In this document: in pieces, positions 1-8,149 of the stretch
Layout of the letters: every line of letters starts with the position of its first letter
How positions within the stretch are numbered: the stretch's first letter is position 1
Made by a program: the position numbers and the translations under genes
Notes under the pieces: generated by a model
What the model saw: only the letters and a program-made list of their open reading frames with translations
What the model was told of the DNA's origin: nothing
Databases searched by the model: none
NCBI GenBank assembly: GCA_002320285.1
Contig: DCKE01000021.1
Coordinates: 54,691 to 93,263, forward strand
Length of the DNA: 38,573 bases
Reading direction: 5' to 3'
Origin: Flavobacteriaceae bacterium UBA1682
GTDB lineage: Bacteria; Bacteroidota; Bacteroidia; Flavobacteriales; Flavobacteriaceae

Positions 1-48
1 TGTTCGTGAGTCGCTGTTCGTGAGTCGTTTTTCGTGAGTCGTGAGTCG
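1..48. repeat. Short tandem repeat TTCGTGAGTCG
   Basis: The 11-mer TTCGTGAGTCG occurs at 3-13, 17-27 and 31-41, followed by a partial unit GTGAGTCG ending at 48. The three spacers are 3 bases long. The same 11-mer occurs once more in inverted orientation at 22708-22718, just downstream of dnaB, so the unit is dispersed in this genome and not only local. No coding potential is seen. The function is unknown. Confidence 0.8.
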
Positions 49-132
49 TTGTTCGTCGAGGGTGCGCATTTATAATCATAATTAATTTAGTCAGAAAAAA
101 AAAAATCGAGCGATTACCTATTCTCGGTGACA

Positions 133-181
133 CCGATCACTGATTACCGATCACTGATTACTGATTACTGATTACCAATCA
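133..181. repeat. Tandem repeat of CTGATTA / CCGATCA units
   Basis: Two perfect copies of the 14-mer CCGATCACTGATTA (133-146 and 147-160) are followed by two CTGATTA 7-mers (161-167 and 168-174) and a degenerate CCAATCA. The array is therefore a 7-base periodic repeat of about seven units. It lies in the gene-free left edge (1-291), which otherwise shows only AT-rich sequence ahead of the first gene. Confidence 0.8.
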
Positions 182-291
182 CGACTAAAGACTTTCTGAT
201 TGATTTCTGTACAAATAAGATACAAAATATTTTTCAAAAAAGCGAACATTGGCGTTGTTTTTGCTCTTAATCAGTTCAAAACCAACATATC

Positions 292-918
292 ATGACTTAT
301 AAAGGCTTTTTTACAGCAATTGCAATCACGGTATTCATTTTCGCTTGCCAGAAAAAAACACAGTCCGATACAGTGGACATCTATAACTCCTTACAACCGA
401 ACAACGAGGCCGAAATCACGCTAATTGAAAAATTAAACGATCCTAAAGCCTATGTCTATCGAGCACCAAACGGAGCTATTTACCGTGCCTATTATCTAAT
501 AGATCAAACCGATAAAAAAGTCATTATACAATCACCCGAACATATTTTTATACTGCCACAAAAGGAAACTTGGGCAAAAGGAGCTTTATATGAAAAAAAC
601 ACGGTGCTATGGGAGGCACAAGACAATCAAATCCGATTTAATTCCGGTCACACCGAAGAGATACTTTATCAAATAAGCCCCATCGTAAAGAATTTCGCCA
701 ACGAAACCGAACAAATAAAAATTACAGCCACCTTCGAAAACGACAAAAATTACGTTTTATTGGAACGAAAAGATGTTCCTAACGTTAAACTACCACAATG
801 CGAAATTAACCTACCCAAGGTAAAATACTGCAATGATACCGTAACCTGGATGGAAGAGGAAGAGCATGCATCACTAACAGTAAAGGGAATCACTAGTGCT
901 TTCAAATTAAAAAACTAA
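292..918 (+). CDS. Lipoprotein of unknown function
   Basis: A 208-residue protein with an N-terminal hydrophobic segment (about residues 6-18) ending in FAC at residue 19, followed by a lysine-rich stretch. This fits an SPase II lipoprotein exported to the envelope. The mature part is polar, with short beta-like stretches and several acidic and lysine-rich patches. I recognise no domain. It stands alone on the plus strand and converges on the nucleoside transporter gene, with a shared terminator between them. Two cysteines near the C-terminus (about residues 171 and 179) could form a disulfide. The start is the ATG that opens the signal peptide. Confidence 0.75.
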   Translation: MTYKGFFTAIAITVFIFACQKKTQSDTVDIYNSLQPNNEAEITLIEKLNDPKAYVYRAPNGAIYRAYYLIDQTDKKVIIQSPEHIFILPQKETWAKGALYEKNTVLWEAQDNQIRFNSGHTEEILYQISPIVKNFANETEQIKITATFENDKNYVLLERKDVPNVKLPQCEINLPKVKYCNDTVTWMEEEEHASLTVKGITSAFKLKN

Positions 919-928
919 ATATTCCTAT

Positions 929-969
929 AAAAAAAGCGCCATTTCCCTAAGTGAAATGGCGCTTTTTTT
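929..969. terminator. Bidirectional terminator between convergent genes
   Basis: A near-perfect inverted repeat with arms around AAAAAGCGCCATTTC and GAAATGGCGCTTTTT and a short loop. The A run on one side and T run on the other let it work on both strands. It lies between the end of the lipoprotein gene and the end of the minus-strand nucleoside transporter gene. Confidence 0.9.
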
Positions 970-985
970 ATTTGTGTCTTTATTT

Positions 986-2368
986 TTAGTGTTTGATATC
1001 ACCGATGGGCTCCCCAACCACGTGTTTATGTTTGAACATAATCGCAAAGAAAACTGCTATAATCAGCGAATAGATCGCAAAAGACAACCAGATAGACTGC
1101 CAATCACGCAACATCAAATCTTGACTAAAAACACCCTGAGCCGAAACGACTATATTATTGTTCGCCAATAGCGAAATCAAAGTGGTATTATTAGGATCTG
1201 TCTCCAAATAAGACGACAATGAACTTATATCTTTAAACGGCATAGTAAAAAACTTATCTATCATCCAACCCGAAGTCACACTGCCCAATATGGCACCAAA
1301 ACCATTGGTCATCATCATAAACAAACCCTGTGCCGACGACCGCATTTTAGAATCCGTAGAGGTTTCAACAAACAGCGATCCAGAAATATTAAAGAAATCA
1401 AATGCCATACCGTATACTACACAAGACATGATAATCATCCAAAGCCCATTTACTGGATCCCCAAAAGCAAAAAGCGCAAATCTCAATACCCAAGCAAACA
1501 TCGAAATTAACATGACTTTTTTAATTCCAAAACGCTTTAAGAAAAAAGGAATTGCCAAAATAAATAGCGTCTCTGAAATCTGAGAGATCGACATTACTAT
1601 GGTCGAATGTTTAACCACAAACGAATCTGCATATTTAGGAAACTTCTCAAATTCACTTAAAAAAACATCACCATATGCATTAGTCAATTGTAATGCACCA
1701 CCCAGAAACATCGAGAATACAAAGAAAATCGTGATTTTATAGTTTGCAAACAATTTAAAAGCATCTAAGCCCATGAGTTTAAAAAACGAAGCATTGGTAT
1801 CTGCTTCCTTTTTAGGTGGGCATTTCGGCATGGTAAATCCGTATAATCCCAAAAGTAAAGCACCTATACCCGCAATATAAAATTGATATTCTGTAGCTTT
1901 ATTTCCCGTGAGATTTGTCACCCACATGGCGGCAATAAAACCGATGGTTCCCCAAACGCGAATCGGAGGAAAATCTTTAACGACATCGAGATTACTCGAC
2001 TTTAAAACCGAATAGGATATCGAATTGTTTAAAGATATAGTAGGCATATAAAAACACATCGCCAAAAGCATCACGTCAAAAAACAAAGCGGGATCATCTA
2101 TTTGTGGTAAATAGAAAAGCGTAGCCGCATAAAGCAGATGTAAAATTCCATATAGTTTTTCCGCGTTTACCCAACGGTCTGCAATGATTCCAGAAAGTGT
2201 TGGCATAAAAACAGAAGCGATACCCATAGTACCGAAAATCAATCCAAACTGAGTTCCATCCCAGTGTTTTGTTCCAAACCAATAATTGGCAATCGTAATC
2301 AACCATGCACCCCATACAAAAAATTGCATAAAGTTCATGATCGTTAGTTTTAACTTAGAAGACATCAT
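986..2368 (-). CDS. Nucleoside:H+ symporter family MFS transporter (NupG/XapB-like)
   Basis: A 460-residue integral membrane protein with about twelve hydrophobic segments, a usual length for the nucleoside:H+ symporter family of the major facilitator superfamily. The N-terminal helix with MNFMQFFVWGAWLITI, the DRW loop after helix 2 and the RVWGTIGFIAA segment in mid-protein are typical of NupG/XapB relatives. The predicted role is proton-coupled nucleoside import across the inner membrane. It is last in the minus-strand series lon, porQ, cmk, transporter. The next gene upstream makes (d)CMP kinase, which acts in nucleotide salvage, but the 130-base gap between them gives only weak support for co-transcription. 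Substrate specificity cannot be read from the sequence. Confidence 0.85.
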   Translation of the reverse strand: MMSSKLKLTIMNFMQFFVWGAWLITIANYWFGTKHWDGTQFGLIFGTMGIASVFMPTLSGIIADRWVNAEKLYGILHLLYAATLFYLPQIDDPALFFDVMLLAMCFYMPTISLNNSISYSVLKSSNLDVVKDFPPIRVWGTIGFIAAMWVTNLTGNKATEYQFYIAGIGALLLGLYGFTMPKCPPKKEADTNASFFKLMGLDAFKLFANYKITIFFVFSMFLGGALQLTNAYGDVFLSEFEKFPKYADSFVVKHSTIVMSISQISETLFILAIPFFLKRFGIKKVMLISMFAWVLRFALFAFGDPVNGLWMIIMSCVVYGMAFDFFNISGSLFVETSTDSKMRSSAQGLFMMMTNGFGAILGSVTSGWMIDKFFTMPFKDISSLSSYLETDPNNTTLISLLANNNIVVSAQGVFSQDLMLRDWQSIWLSFAIYSLIIAVFFAIMFKHKHVVGEPIGDIKH

Positions 2369-2498
2369 GTAGTAGAGCTATAAAATTTACCATAAACGTT
2401 GTTTAAACGCCTACAGGATCCGTTGTTTGATTTGTGACAATCCGGCAAAAATACCAATTAATCGGTTTCTCACAAAACAAATGCTTGTTTAGTTGTAG

Positions 2499-3191
2499 TT
2501 ATTGTTTTGCCAAAACTTGTTTAGCCAGTTCCAAGATTTGCAAAAATTGCGCTTCTTTGTCTACTGTAGTATTGTCAAATTCAATAGCATCTTCAGCTTT
2601 CACAAGTGGAGAGTCTACTCTAGAGGTATCAATACGATCGCGTTCCACTACATTTTGGTATACCTCTTCATAAGTTACTTTTTGTCCTTTAGCGACAAGT
2701 TCATCAAAGCGTCTTCTAGCACGAACTTCAGGCGAGGCAGTCATAAAGATTTTTAGTTCCGCATCGGGGAAAACCACTGTCCCAATATCGCGTCCATCCA
2801 TTACAACCCCTTTACTACGACCAAAACTCTGTTGCTGTTCAACCAGTTTTTTTCGCACTTCAGAAATTTGAGCAATCTGACTAACAAAACTAGACACTTC
2901 GAGAGTTCTGATAGCCTCCTCTACATTTTTTTGGTTTAAATGAATTTCAGCAAATCCGCGAACGGCGTTGTATTGAAATTCCAATTGTATTTGATCTAAA
3001 GCCTCAATGAGTCCCTGTTGATCAAAATAATCAGCCTTTATCAGTCCCTTTTGCATAGCAAAGAACGTTACCGCTCGATACATGGCTCCGGTATCGATAT
3101 AAACATATCCTAACTCTTTAGCTAATTGTTTGGCTAAAGTACTTTTCCCTGTTGATGAATACCCATCAATTGCAATTGTGATTTTTTTCAA
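2499..3191 (-). CDS. cmk: (d)CMP kinase
   Basis: Cytidylate kinase, which phosphorylates CMP and dCMP to the diphosphates in the cytoplasm. The 230 residues fit the bacterial Cmk length. The P-loop GYSSTGKST is at residues 10-18, the DTGAMYR substrate-binding motif at 33-39, the DGRDIGT segment at 132-138 and the arginine-rich LID motif ASPEVRARRR at about 152-161. The start lies 14 bases after the end of porQ on the same strand, so the two are probably co-transcribed. The link between cmk and a type IX secretion gene is a gene-order habit of flavobacteria, not an obvious functional one. Confidence 0.96.
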   Translation of the reverse strand: MKKITIAIDGYSSTGKSTLAKQLAKELGYVYIDTGAMYRAVTFFAMQKGLIKADYFDQQGLIEALDQIQLEFQYNAVRGFAEIHLNQKNVEEAIRTLEVSSFVSQIAQISEVRKKLVEQQQSFGRSKGVVMDGRDIGTVVFPDAELKIFMTASPEVRARRRFDELVAKGQKVTYEEVYQNVVERDRIDTSRVDSPLVKAEDAIEFDNTTVDKEAQFLQILELAKQVLAKQ

Positions 3192-3205
3192 AAAAATAGA
3201 ATTAA

Positions 3206-4222
3206 TTATTGTAAATCTACAGCAAGTCCAAATAGACTGGTGTTGGCTGCGATAGTATGCCTTGAATAAGAATAGTCTAAACGAAATCGATTAAATCGGA
3301 ATCCAAAACCTGCTGAAATTCCCGAAAAATGACGTTGATCAACTACTCGGAGTTCCTCTCCTTTTCTAAAATTATAACCCAATCTCAAATTAAAATTTTT
3401 ACCGGGAAAAAGCTCTGCCCCAATAATAAGGTGTCGTAAAGCATTATTAAAAAAACTGACTTTCTCTTCGGTTACTTCCCCCTCAATCGAAGTCTCCGAC
3501 CGCGATGGATTGGAATATGACAAATCCCATTTATGCAAATTATCTAAGGTGATATGCCAACGAATCGGAACGTTTTCCAATTCTTTAGAAATACCAATCA
3601 TCACATCTAAAGGTAGTTTCTCGCGCTCATCGGCATAGGTCGACAACTGAGCTCCGAGATTTCGCACAGCAAACGCAAAGTTTAGTCTGTTGTCCGGATT
3701 AACATACAACAGTCCCAAATCCAAAGCTGCACCAAAGGAATTATACGATTCCAAACTGGACGAGATCAGCTTTACATTGGCTCCAACATGCCAATCCGAC
3801 GATATTATTTGATAGGAATACCCCACAGACAAAGCTACCTCATTTCCGCTGAAACTCCCAGTTTCAATACCGTTTTCATCGTAACCGTCTAAATCCCCAT
3901 AATTGACAAAGTTAACGCCAATATGAACGTTTTTTCTGTTGTCAAAGGTTTTGGCATAGGCGGCAGTACCGTAAGTAACTTCGCCGAAATATTTACCGAA
4001 ATTTAAAGATAACTGATTATTCATCGCCGCATTTATAGAAGCTGGATTAAAAAAAGGCTGGTTCACATCAGCATCCCAATTCGTAATCACCTTACCGCCT
4101 AAAGCGGCTTGCCTTGGTGATGGGGTCATGTTTAAAAATTGATAAGTATACTCCCCGCCCACTTGTCCAAAAACCTGGGGAAAAAACGCGATAAAAAGAA
4201 ATGGAAAAATAAGCTTTTTCAT
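3206..4222 (-). CDS. porQ: Type IX secretion system protein PorQ
   Basis: A 338-residue protein with a cleavable signal peptide (about 1-19, ending VFGQ). The mature part resembles outer-membrane beta-barrel proteins of the PorQ/PorV kind: alternating polar and hydrophobic strands, the early segment MTPSPRQAALGGK, and an aromatic C-terminus. In Porphyromonas gingivalis, PorQ is needed for type IX secretion of C-terminal-signal proteins; that is known for the family, not shown here. Its position between lon and cmk matches flavobacterial genomes. It implies a T9SS in this organism, although none of the exported proteins in this window ends in an obvious T9SS C-terminal domain. Confidence 0.88.
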   Translation of the reverse strand: MKKLIFPFLFIAFFPQVFGQVGGEYTYQFLNMTPSPRQAALGGKVITNWDADVNQPFFNPASINAAMNNQLSLNFGKYFGEVTYGTAAYAKTFDNRKNVHIGVNFVNYGDLDGYDENGIETGSFSGNEVALSVGYSYQIISSDWHVGANVKLISSSLESYNSFGAALDLGLLYVNPDNRLNFAFAVRNLGAQLSTYADEREKLPLDVMIGISKELENVPIRWHITLDNLHKWDLSYSNPSRSETSIEGEVTEEKVSFFNNALRHLIIGAELFPGKNFNLRLGYNFRKGEELRVVDQRHFSGISAGFGFRFNRFRLDYSYSRHTIAANTSLFGLAVDLQ

Positions 4223-4289
4223 CTTTTAAAGGGGATGTGTAAATAGATAATCAAAACGCTAAGATATTATTTTTTTACCAATACAAATC

Positions 4290-4326
4290 AAAAAAGAGAA
4301 GCGCAAAGAAATAATCTTTGCGCTCT
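4290..4326 (-). terminator. Terminator downstream of lon
   Basis: The arms GCGCAAAG (4301-4308) and CTTTGCGC (4316-4323) form a stem. On the minus strand it is followed after a few bases by a T run (complement of 4290-4296). It separates lon from porQ, so porQ-cmk probably has its own promoter or relies on read-through. Confidence 0.8.
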
Positions 4327-4347
4327 ACTTTGGGTGGTATTTTAATT

Positions 4348-6810
4348 TTAAATGACCTCTGTTAAAGTCTTTGCATTTTTAACTTTCTGATCAATGATAG
4401 CAATATCCAGCACCTCACTCATACGGTCAACAAAATGGAAAGTTAAACCCGTTAGATACTCAGCCTTAATTTCATCGATATCACGTTTGTTTTCTTTACA
4501 AAGTATAATCTCTTTGATATTTGCGCGTTTAGCAGCTAGAATTTTTTCCTTTATCCCCCCTACTGGCAAAACCTTACCACGCAAGGTAATCTCCCCTGTC
4601 ATGGCTAAATTTTTCTTTACTCTTTTTTGAGTAAAAGAAGAAACCATCGAAGTCAACATCGTAATTCCAGCACTAGGTCCATCTTTCGGCGTAGCACCCT
4701 CTGGTACGTGCACGTGAATTTTATAGGTTTCCAATACCTTAGGATCAATTCCCAACATCTCTGCATTAGCGCGAATATATTCCAAAGCAATGGTTGCAGA
4801 TTCCTTCATCACTGTACCCAAGTTTCCAGTCATGGTTAAGTTTCCTTTTCCCTTGGAAATGATGGATTCGATATAAAGTATATCTCCACCAACACGAGTC
4901 CATGCCAATCCGGTTACTACACCTGCCGTATCGTTATTCTCATACATATCAGAATCGTAACGCGGTGTTCCTAAGATTTTAATGATATCTTCATCATTCA
5001 TTTTAACCTTGTACTCCTCGTCCATAACAAGTGCTTTGGCAACACCTCTACATAAATCTGCCAGTTTTTTGTCCAAACCACGAACGCCGGATTCCCGTGT
5101 ATATTTAGATACCACAAATTCCAATTGCTTTTTACCAAGGCTGAGATTTTTTGTGGTCAATCCGTGCTCCTTAAGTTGTTTTGGCAATAAATGTTGTTTG
5201 GCAATCTCCACTTTCTCTTCAATGGTGTATCCGTTCATTTCAATGATCTCCATACGGTCTAAAAGCGCGGGTTGAATCGTACTCAAACTATTTGAAGTAG
5301 CGATAAACATCACTTTAGAAAGGTCGTAACCCATCTCCAAAAAGTTATCATAAAACTCCGAGTTTTGCTCCGGATCCAATACTTCTAATAAAGCCGAAGA
5401 AGGATCACCATTATAACTGGTTGATAATTTATCTATCTCATCCAATAAAAAAACTGGATTGGATGTTTTTGCCTTTTTAATACTTTGCATGATTCTACCC
5501 GGCATAGCACCAATATAGGTTTTTCTATGCCCACGAATTTCTGCTTCATCACGTAATCCTCCTAAAGAAATACGCACATATTCTCTGCCCAAAGCTTGTG
5601 CTACAGATTTTCCTATCGAGGTTTTCCCTACTCCAGGAGGTCCGTATAAACACAAAATTGGCGATCTTAAATCATTTCGTAATTTTAGAACAGCCATGTG
5701 CTCCAACACTCGTTTTTTTACTTCCTCAATCCCATAGTGATCTTTATCCAAAATCTTTTGGGCACCTTTTAGGTCGAAAACATCCTCAGAATACTCATTC
5801 CAAGGTAAATCAAGCATGAATTCTATATAATTGCGCTGAATAGAAAACTCCGCAACCTGCGGATTCATACGCTGAAATTTATTCATTTCCTTTTCAAAAT
5901 GCTCCTTTACCTTAGTTGTCCACTTTTTAGACTGAGCTCTTAGTCGCATTTCTTCAAATTCCTCCTCATTGGAAACGCCTCCCAGCTCTTCCTGGATCGT
6001 TTTCATTTGCTGCTGAAGGAAATACTCTTTTTGCTGCTGATCTAAGTCAAAGCGCACTTTAGACTGAATGTTGTTTTTCAACTCCAATTTCTGAAGTTCG
6101 ATATTCATAATCTTCAAGGTCTCCAAAGCGCGATCTTTAAGATCATTGATCTTCAAAAGACTTTGTTTTTCTTCAACGGTCAAATTCATATTTGAAGAGA
6201 CGAAATTGACTAAAAACGAATTGCTTTCTATATTTCTGACAGCAAAAGTAGCTTCAGAAGGAATATTTGGACTTTCTTTTATGATTTCAATAGCCGATTC
6301 TTTGATCGATTCAATAATCGCCAAAAATTCGGTATCCTCTTTTTCGGGTCTGGTTTCAGAAACTTCACGTACGCGAGCTTTTAAATACGGATCTTCCGTC
6401 AAGCGTTCCTCGATTTCGAAGCGCTTTTTACCTTGTAGAATAACCGTGATATTACCATCAGGTAGTTTTAGCACGCGCAAAATTTTTGCCACTGTCCCCA
6501 CAGTATAGATATCGTCAAATCCCGGTTCTTCAACTTCTTCATCCAATTGAGATACAACACCAATGGTTTTATCATTGTTATACGCATCATCAAGTAGTTT
6601 AATAGATTTATCTCTACCCGCTGTTATTGGAATAACAACCCCTGGAAACAAAACCATATTGCGCAAAGGCAAAATAGGTAATTCTAAAGGCAGTTGTTCA
6701 TTATTCATCTCCTCTTCATCCTCAGAGGACAATAAGGGAATAAATTCTGCATCCGTATCCATATCGTGAAGTGACAAATTGTCTATTGTTATTATTTTTT
6801 GGTTTGCCAT
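4348..6810 (-). CDS. lon: ATP-dependent endopeptidase Lon
   Basis: Cytoplasmic AAA+ serine protease that degrades misfolded and regulatory proteins; 820 residues, the usual size for LonA. The N-terminal substrate-binding domain spans about 40-240, followed by a charged coiled-coil region (about 240-320). The AAA+ module has Walker A GPPGVGKT at 390-397 and Walker B FLLDEID at about 454-460. The protease domain has the catalytic serine in KDGPSAG (Ser713), with the partner lysine in GGIKEK (751-756). The N-terminus carries an acidic extension of about 38 residues before the LON domain, which is common in flavobacterial homologues. A possible promoter and an inverted repeat lie upstream (6834-6869). 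Confidence 0.97.
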   Translation of the reverse strand: MANQKIITIDNLSLHDMDTDAEFIPLLSSEDEEEMNNEQLPLELPILPLRNMVLFPGVVIPITAGRDKSIKLLDDAYNNDKTIGVVSQLDEEVEEPGFDDIYTVGTVAKILRVLKLPDGNITVILQGKKRFEIEERLTEDPYLKARVREVSETRPEKEDTEFLAIIESIKESAIEIIKESPNIPSEATFAVRNIESNSFLVNFVSSNMNLTVEEKQSLLKINDLKDRALETLKIMNIELQKLELKNNIQSKVRFDLDQQQKEYFLQQQMKTIQEELGGVSNEEEFEEMRLRAQSKKWTTKVKEHFEKEMNKFQRMNPQVAEFSIQRNYIEFMLDLPWNEYSEDVFDLKGAQKILDKDHYGIEEVKKRVLEHMAVLKLRNDLRSPILCLYGPPGVGKTSIGKSVAQALGREYVRISLGGLRDEAEIRGHRKTYIGAMPGRIMQSIKKAKTSNPVFLLDEIDKLSTSYNGDPSSALLEVLDPEQNSEFYDNFLEMGYDLSKVMFIATSNSLSTIQPALLDRMEIIEMNGYTIEEKVEIAKQHLLPKQLKEHGLTTKNLSLGKKQLEFVVSKYTRESGVRGLDKKLADLCRGVAKALVMDEEYKVKMNDEDIIKILGTPRYDSDMYENNDTAGVVTGLAWTRVGGDILYIESIISKGKGNLTMTGNLGTVMKESATIALEYIRANAEMLGIDPKVLETYKIHVHVPEGATPKDGPSAGITMLTSMVSSFTQKRVKKNLAMTGEITLRGKVLPVGGIKEKILAAKRANIKEIILCKENKRDIDEIKAEYLTGLTFHFVDRMSEVLDIAIIDQKVKNAKTLTEVI

Positions 6811-6833
6811 ATTGTTTTTAAGTCATTTTGTCA

Positions 6834-6854
6834 TTAAGAGACACGAACTCTCAA
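6834..6854. promoter_or_regulatory. Inverted repeat in the lon leader, possible operator
   Basis: TTAAGAG (6834-6840), 7 bases, CTCTCAA (6848-6854): a 6-of-7 inverted repeat lying 24 bases upstream of the lon start codon and just downstream of a -7-like box. It does not match the CIRCE element (TTAGCACTC-N9-GAGTGCTAA). It could be an operator or a small leader hairpin. This is inferred from position only. Confidence 0.3.
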
Positions 6855-6861
6855 AAAGAAA

Positions 6862-6869
6862 CAAGAGTA
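6862..6869 (-). promoter_or_regulatory. Possible lon promoter, -7 box
   Basis: On the minus strand the sequence reads TACTCTTG, seven of eight matches to the Bacteroidota -7 consensus TAnnTTTG. It is preceded by 19 bases and a TTTT in place of the -33 TTTG. It lies about 52 bases before the lon start codon. Confidence 0.35.
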
Positions 6870-6953
6870 CATTCTTACTAACTTTTTGAAAATCAGTGTT
6901 ACATAATTATTACTAATAAATTACATTATAGTTATAGTCAATCATTATGCCAT

Positions 6954-6984
6954 AAAAAAAATCCTGTAAAATACAGGATTTTTT
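6954..6984 (-). terminator. Terminator of the 7015-7914 lipoprotein gene
   Basis: A perfect stem AAAAATCCTGTA / TACAGGATTTTT (6957-6968 / 6972-6983) with a 3-base loop and a T run on either strand. It closes the lipoprotein gene and insulates lon from it. Confidence 0.9.
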
Positions 6985-7014
6985 AAAAAGTCATAAGTAA
7001 GTATTGATTGGTGA

Positions 7015-7914
7015 TTAATACGCAATGTTAAAAGAACCTTCTGTGAAGTTCAAAACCTGATCGCCAAGAGCCTGCTTCATCTTCAATTGAAATTCAGCAT
7101 TAACCTTCTTATCTTTGTTTGTAATGATTTTTAAAGCACTACCCTGTAAGGTTTTATCTGTACGATAAGTAGTACCCGTAGCAGAGATATATTCAGCACT
7201 AAAATCATCTAAAGTATATGTAGCTCCTGCGGCTAATTTATTACTAAATGAAAACAACATGGTCTCATCTGTAATAGTATTAAAAGTTTTAATTACTGTT
7301 TTACCTGTTAATGGATTTGTATCGATAGTACGAGTATGGTAAACCCATTCCTTACCGTCGATATTTGTTTTAAACGATTCTGCAAGTTGTCGATTAAATC
7401 TTAGGTTTTTAAATTCTCCATGAACTTCAAATGGCTTGATAATTGCGTCCGGGAACGAGTCTTTATAACTCACCGGAGGATAAATTTTAATTTTAAACTC
7501 CCCATCAACCACTTTACCAACATTATTAATCGTGTTCAGACGAACCCAACCCGTATTGTATTCCGGTCGATCTGCATCAACTGAAAAACCAACCATTCCA
7601 TATGCCGAAAAATAATAAGCGGCAATATTTATGTTCGCAGGAAAAACTCCTGTTTCAAATCGTAATGCTTGTAAACTTAAAACATCCTTATCTCTTCCCT
7701 CGATTGAAAAGGAAAATTTCCCCTTTTCATCTACCGATGCTATAACATTTTTTCTAATTACTAAACTGTCTTGATAGTTTAAGCGCACAATGGATTCCCC
7801 AACTAATTCTTGGTCTAATAACGTCGACTCAATATTTTCTTCATCACAAGAAGAAAAACCAGTCACGGCTATTATAGCCAAGAATAAAATGTGAAATAAA
7901 TAAGTTTTTTTCAT
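7015..7914 (-). CDS. Lipoprotein of unknown function, possible C-terminal DUF6252-like module
   Basis: A 299-residue protein with a signal peptide (about 1-22) ending GFSSC, an SPase II lipobox (Cys23), followed by acidic residues. The N-terminal half (about 40-150) is beta-rich. The C-terminal part opens with NIDGKEWVYHTRT (about 185-197), which recalls the 'N-x-DG-x-x-W' opening of small flavobacterial lipoprotein modules such as DUF6252. I offer that only as a resemblance. The gene has its own terminator and a perfect -7 box upstream, so it is probably transcribed alone. The function is unknown; surface or periplasmic location is inferred from the lipobox. Confidence 0.7.
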   Translation of the reverse strand: MKKTYLFHILFLAIIAVTGFSSCDEENIESTLLDQELVGESIVRLNYQDSLVIRKNVIASVDEKGKFSFSIEGRDKDVLSLQALRFETGVFPANINIAAYYFSAYGMVGFSVDADRPEYNTGWVRLNTINNVGKVVDGEFKIKIYPPVSYKDSFPDAIIKPFEVHGEFKNLRFNRQLAESFKTNIDGKEWVYHTRTIDTNPLTGKTVIKTFNTITDETMLFSFSNKLAAGATYTLDDFSAEYISATGTTYRTDKTLQGSALKIITNKDKKVNAEFQLKMKQALGDQVLNFTEGSFNIAY

Positions 7915-7939
7915 ATTTGGTTAAATTATCATAATGCTT

Positions 7940-7947
7940 CAAATATA
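7940..7947 (-). promoter_or_regulatory. -7 box of the 7015-7914 gene
   Basis: The minus strand reads TATATTTG, a perfect fit to TAnnTTTG, 26 bases before the ATG. No clear TTTG -33 element sits at the expected spacing. The rest of the 7915-8149 gap is AT-rich and shows no gene. Confidence 0.45.
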
Positions 7948-8149
7948 TAATTTTTATTTTAGCAACACTAAATTTTACTGTTTTTTTAAATTAAAAACTA
8001 TTTAAAACCGATGTGATCATCATCTTTCAAGCCAGAATAATATTAAATCAGCAGTTGCCATCACGTAATATTCTTAACGCTAACAACTCCCAATCAATCT
8101 GTTTATTGTTTCCTTAGATCAAACAAACTCCATATCACAATCTAAAGAA

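Noticed and set aside
1..181. CRISPR array at the left edge
   Set aside because: The repeat units are 7-14 bases and directly adjacent, with no unique spacers of constant length and no cas genes.
956..1171. 71-codon plus-strand frame after the first terminator
   Set aside because: It starts within the terminator hairpin and overlaps the 3' end of the nucleoside transporter gene; a shadow frame.
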